A stretch of DNA of 7,880 nt. It comes from Clostridia bacterium. Lineage in GTDB: Bacteria; Bacillota; Clostridia; Christensenellales; Aristaeellaceae. Location of the stretch: positions 1 to 7,880 of the forward strand of contig JAFZLE010000177.1 in assembly GCA_017551645.1 (NCBI GenBank), read 5' to 3'. Made by a program: the position numbers and the translations under genes. The stretch's first letter is position 1; every line of letters begins with the position of its first letter. The notes under the pieces were generated by a model. That model was not told the DNA's origin. It saw only the letters and a program-made list of their open reading frames with translations, and searched no databases. This document shows, piece after piece, positions 5,649 through 7,880 of the stretch.

Positions 5649-7642
5649 TGCCCCGGGCGTTAAGGGATATCAAAGGTCTGGGAGAAAAGCGTTTACAGGC
5701 GCTGGAAAGCGCGGGCATACGCGGGTTAGACGATCTTATTGGGTTTTTGCCCATAAAATACAATGATTTTACCCGGCTGAAACGCCTGAGCGAATGCCGC
5801 GAGGGCGAGGAAGCGGTTTTGAGGCTTGTTTTGACGGGCAAGCCTTCACAGGCGCGTGTAAACGGAAGAACGCTTACGCGCGCATCTTTTTGCGACGGCG
5901 CGGAAAAAATACATATCACATGGTTCAATCAGCCGTGGATGTATAAAACGCTGGTAAACGCGCCGGAACAGCTCGTTTTCGGACGGATAGAGACACGCCG
6001 CGGCGTGCGTGTGCTGTCCCAGCCCAAGCTCGTCACTCAAATTGCAATAACGCCCGTGTATAAAACCATACCGGGCGTACCGGCCAAACAGCTCAGAGAC
6101 CTGGTCGGGATCGCGCTGGAGCAGGCTGACATCCGCGAAACACTGCCCCAGACGCTCATCGGGCGCTTTGCGCTGCCTGGCAGGCCCGAAGCCTTGCGGC
6201 AGGCGCATTTTCCGGACAGCACCCCGCAGCTGGAACAGGCTCTGTACCGGCTTAAGTTCGAGGATATGCTGTTTTTCATGCTGAACGCGCTGCTGAGCAA
6301 GGGCACTGAGGAGGTCGGCGCCGTGATCCCCAAAAATGAAAAGGCGCTCAATGCTTTTTTAGGTTCCCTTCCTTATACACTTACGAACGCACAGAAGAAG
6401 ACCCTGGAGGAGATCCTTTCCGATATGGCTTCTCCAAAGGCCATGGCTCGCCTCGTGCAGGGGGATGTGGGCTCGGGCAAGACGATCGTCGCCTTTTGCG
6501 CAATGTTCGTGTCGGCGCTCGCAGGTTTTCAAAGCGCGCTCATGGCTCCCACTGAAATACTGGCGGGACAGCACTATCAAAGCGCGCTGCAGCTGCTTGA
6601 ACCGCTGGGCGTAAAGTGTGCTCTTCTTACCGGCGGCACTCCCGCGTCAGAGAAAAAACGGATATACGGGCAGCTCGCATCCGGTGAGATAAAGGCTGTG
6701 TTCGGGACCCACGCGCTTATAAGCAAGGGAGTCGAGTATTCCAACCTCGGGCTTGCAATAACCGATGAGCAGCACCGCTTCGGCGTAAGGCAGCGCACGG
6801 CGCTGGGGCTGAAAGGCAAAAGCCCGAACGTACTGGTCATGAGCGCGACGCCGATCCCGCGGACCATGGCGCTGATAATGTACGGCGATCTGGACATTTC
6901 CGTTATAGATGAGCTTCCTCCCGGCAGAAAACCGGTCAAGACCCGCATCGTGCCCGAAAGCAAGCGGAATTCGATGTACAATTTTATATTGGAAGAAGTC
7001 AGGCGGGGGAGACAGGCGTATATCGTGTGTCCGCTGGTGGAGGAGAGCGAAGAGACCGACGCCGAAAGCGCGATAGAGACCTACAGGCAGCTTGCCGGCT
7101 CTCCGCTTAAAAACGCCAAGCTCGCTCTGGTGCACGGAAAAATGAAGTCCGAGGAAAAGGATAAGACGCTTGCGGAATTCGCTGACGGAAAGGTCGACGT
7201 GCTGGTCTCAACTACCGTTATAGAAGTCGGCATAAACGTTCCGAACGCCTCGGTCATGGTAGTCGAGGACGCGCAGCGTTTTGGGCTTGCCCAACTCCAT
7301 CAGCTGAGGGGCAGAGTAGGCAGGGGAGCTGACGAGGCTTGGTGCTTTCTGATGAGCGGGGAAACGCAGCGGCTAAAACTTCTCACCCAGACCAACGACG
7401 GTTTCGTTATCGCGGAAAAAGATATGGAACTGCGCGGACCGGGGGACATATTCGGAACGCGCCAGTCCGGTTCCGCCCTTGGCCTAAATGCCGATGCGAT
7501 CAAGGATACCGAACTGTTATATACGGTGCATGCTCTTGCCAAAGAGATCACTGCGTCAAAAACGCCCGAAGCGATCGGATTAAAACAATCTGCCCAAACT
7601 TGGATGAAAGACAAAAACGAGATCATATTCTCGCAAAACTGA
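5648..7642 (+). CDS. recG: ATP-dependent DNA helicase RecG
   Basis: Superfamily 2 double-strand DNA translocase that remodels stalled replication forks and Holliday junctions in DNA repair and recombination. The protein is 664 residues, slightly shorter than the usual 680-690. The N-terminal helix-hairpin-helix-like LRDIKGLGEKRLQALESAGI and DLIGFLPIKYNDF (29-41) lead into the wedge OB-fold (about 55-130), which binds the branch point. Helicase motifs in order are Walker A GDVGSGKT (272-279), PTEILAGQH (301-309), GTHALI (353-358), DEQH (373-376), SATPIPRT (399-406), TTVIEVGINVPNA (522-534) and QLRGRVGRG (552-560). The TRG region AEKDMELRGPGDIFGTRQSG (589-608) is RecG-specific and distinguishes it from PriA and Mfd. 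The ATG overlaps the fakA TAA (TAATG) with only a weak GGTGG ahead of it, so translation is probably coupled to fakA. It ends its operon. Confidence 0.96.
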   Translation: MPRALRDIKGLGEKRLQALESAGIRGLDDLIGFLPIKYNDFTRLKRLSECREGEEAVLRLVLTGKPSQARVNGRTLTRASFCDGAEKIHITWFNQPWMYKTLVNAPEQLVFGRIETRRGVRVLSQPKLVTQIAITPVYKTIPGVPAKQLRDLVGIALEQADIRETLPQTLIGRFALPGRPEALRQAHFPDSTPQLEQALYRLKFEDMLFFMLNALLSKGTEEVGAVIPKNEKALNAFLGSLPYTLTNAQKKTLEEILSDMASPKAMARLVQGDVGSGKTIVAFCAMFVSALAGFQSALMAPTEILAGQHYQSALQLLEPLGVKCALLTGGTPASEKKRIYGQLASGEIKAVFGTHALISKGVEYSNLGLAITDEQHRFGVRQRTALGLKGKSPNVLVMSATPIPRTMALIMYGDLDISVIDELPPGRKPVKTRIVPESKRNSMYNFILEEVRRGRQAYIVCPLVEESEETDAESAIETYRQLAGSPLKNAKLALVHGKMKSEEKDKTLAEFADGKVDVLVSTTVIEVGINVPNASVMVVEDAQRFGLAQLHQLRGRVGRGADEAWCFLMSGETQRLKLLTQTNDGFVIAEKDMELRGPGDIFGTRQSGSALGLNADAIKDTELLYTVHALAKEITASKTPEAIGLKQSAQTWMKDKNEIIFSQN

Positions 7643-7652
7643 ACACGATAGA

Positions 7653-7683
7653 ACAGGGGCTTCCGCAAGGAAGCCCCTGTTTT
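7653..7683 (+). terminator. Strong intrinsic terminator after recG
   Basis: A perfect 12-bp stem (7653-7664 with 7669-7680) is closed by the very stable GNRA loop GCAA and followed by TTTTG. It starts 10 bases after the recG stop codon. It ends the yloU-fakA-recG transcript and insulates the next unit. Confidence 0.92.
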
Positions 7684-7783
7684 GTACGGATATGGAAACG
7701 GAACCGCGAATAAGAGGGAAAGAGTGGGAAAGATATAGTAAAAGACCTTATTGTTAATCGTTGGTTAATTGTGGAAATAGTGC
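7684..7783 (+). other. Non-coding AT-rich spacer with phased GTTAAT repeats
   Basis: No credible gene is seen here. Two copies of GTTAAT (7753-7758 and 7764-7769) lie 11 bases apart within a near-tandem TTGTTAATCG / TTGGTTAATT, immediately upstream of the promoter at 7784. One DNA turn of spacing suits either an RNA polymerase alpha-subunit UP element or a dimeric activator site. Confidence 0.35.
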
Positions 7784-7812
7784 TTGACAGAATCTTGGGG
7801 CAGTAGTAATAT
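7784..7812 (+). promoter_or_regulatory. Strong housekeeping promoter at the right end
   Basis: A perfect -35 TTGACA (7784-7789) is followed after 17 bases by TAATAT (7807-7812, 4 of 6); overlapping TATATA/TATACA just downstream are alternatives. Transcription should begin near G7819. It drives rightward, out of the window, and is separated from recG by a strong terminator, so it opens an independent unit. Confidence 0.7.
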
Positions 7813-7818
7813 ATACAA

Positions 7819-7880
7819 GCTGTCCCGCTTGCGGGAGCGCCTCTGAGGGTCCGGAAGGGCTGGAGGGAGGGGCTTCGGGA
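7819..7880 (+). ncRNA. Start of an unidentified GC-rich structured transcript (cut by window edge)
   Basis: The 62 bases after the promoter have no ribosome binding site followed by a good start codon, and are much more GC-rich and G-rich than the spacer before them. A hairpin 7823-7836 has a 5-bp stem closed by a CUUG tetraloop. A second possible helix pairs 7850-7857 with 7873-7880, with one G-G mismatch. Four G-runs (from 7847, 7857, 7865 and 7869) fit the loose G-quadruplex pattern. It could be the leader of an rRNA operon, a structured small RNA or a long mRNA leader. I do not recognise tmRNA, RNase P RNA, 6S RNA or SRP RNA in it. Confidence 0.3.

Noticed and set aside
7850..7867. Resemblance of GTCCGGAAG to the GGTCCGGAAGGAAGCAGCC loop of bacterial SRP (4.5S) RNA
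   Set aside because: The match stops after GTCCGGAAGG. The following bases do not continue as AAGCAGCC and no matching long SRP hairpin is visible around it.
1..7880. CRISPR arrays, insertion sequences, tRNA genes, attachment sites, defence or toxin-antitoxin systems
   Set aside because: Reading both strands showed no regularly spaced repeats, transposase or integrase motifs, cloverleaf-like segments or small paired toxin genes. Gene content is ordinary core.

Overview
This window is an ordinary core-genome stretch of a bacterium that looks like a member of the Bacillota, probably class Clostridia. Three things suggest this: the YloU (Asp23-like) - FakA/YloV - RecG gene order, strong AGGAGG-type ribosome binding sites, and the four-cysteine form of ribosomal protein L28. 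Base composition is fairly GC-rich (mid-50s percent by eye), yet AUA is the main isoleucine codon and AGG is common for arginine. That combination occurs in some GC-rich uncultured gut Clostridia (Christensenellales-like), but the genus cannot be assigned from this sequence.

Layout. (1) Positions 2-1464, plus strand: the 3' two thirds of rimO (ribosomal protein S12 methylthiotransferase), overlapping pgsA (phosphatidylglycerophosphate synthase) by an ATGA junction. (2) Positions 1480-1786: a shared hairpin terminator, then rpmB (L28) on the minus strand with a very good promoter and ribosome binding site. (3) Positions 1839-3535, plus strand: a coupled pair encoding a small ACT-domain protein and a UPF0210/DUF711 'PFL-like' protein, a conserved pair of unknown biochemical function. 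(4) Positions 3539-7683, plus strand: an extended -10 promoter, then yloU-like gene, fakA/yloV (fatty acid kinase catalytic subunit) and recG (branched-DNA helicase), closed by a strong intrinsic terminator with a GCAA loop. (5) Positions 7684-7880: non-coding sequence with a consensus-like promoter, preceded by AT-rich repeats and followed by a G-rich, hairpin-forming transcript start that runs off the window.

How the genes work together. The theme is housekeeping: ribosome maturation and structure (RimO, L28), membrane phospholipid synthesis (PgsA, FakA), envelope-associated YloU, and DNA repair (RecG). rpmB and yloU diverge from one another, as I recall for Bacillus subtilis, but here the ACT-PFL pair lies between them. 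The sda genes that I recall between yloV and recG in B. subtilis are absent.

I found no convincing defence system, mobile element, CRISPR array or clearly new multi-gene system. The least explained parts are the unidentified transcript starting near 7819 and the ACT-PFL pair.
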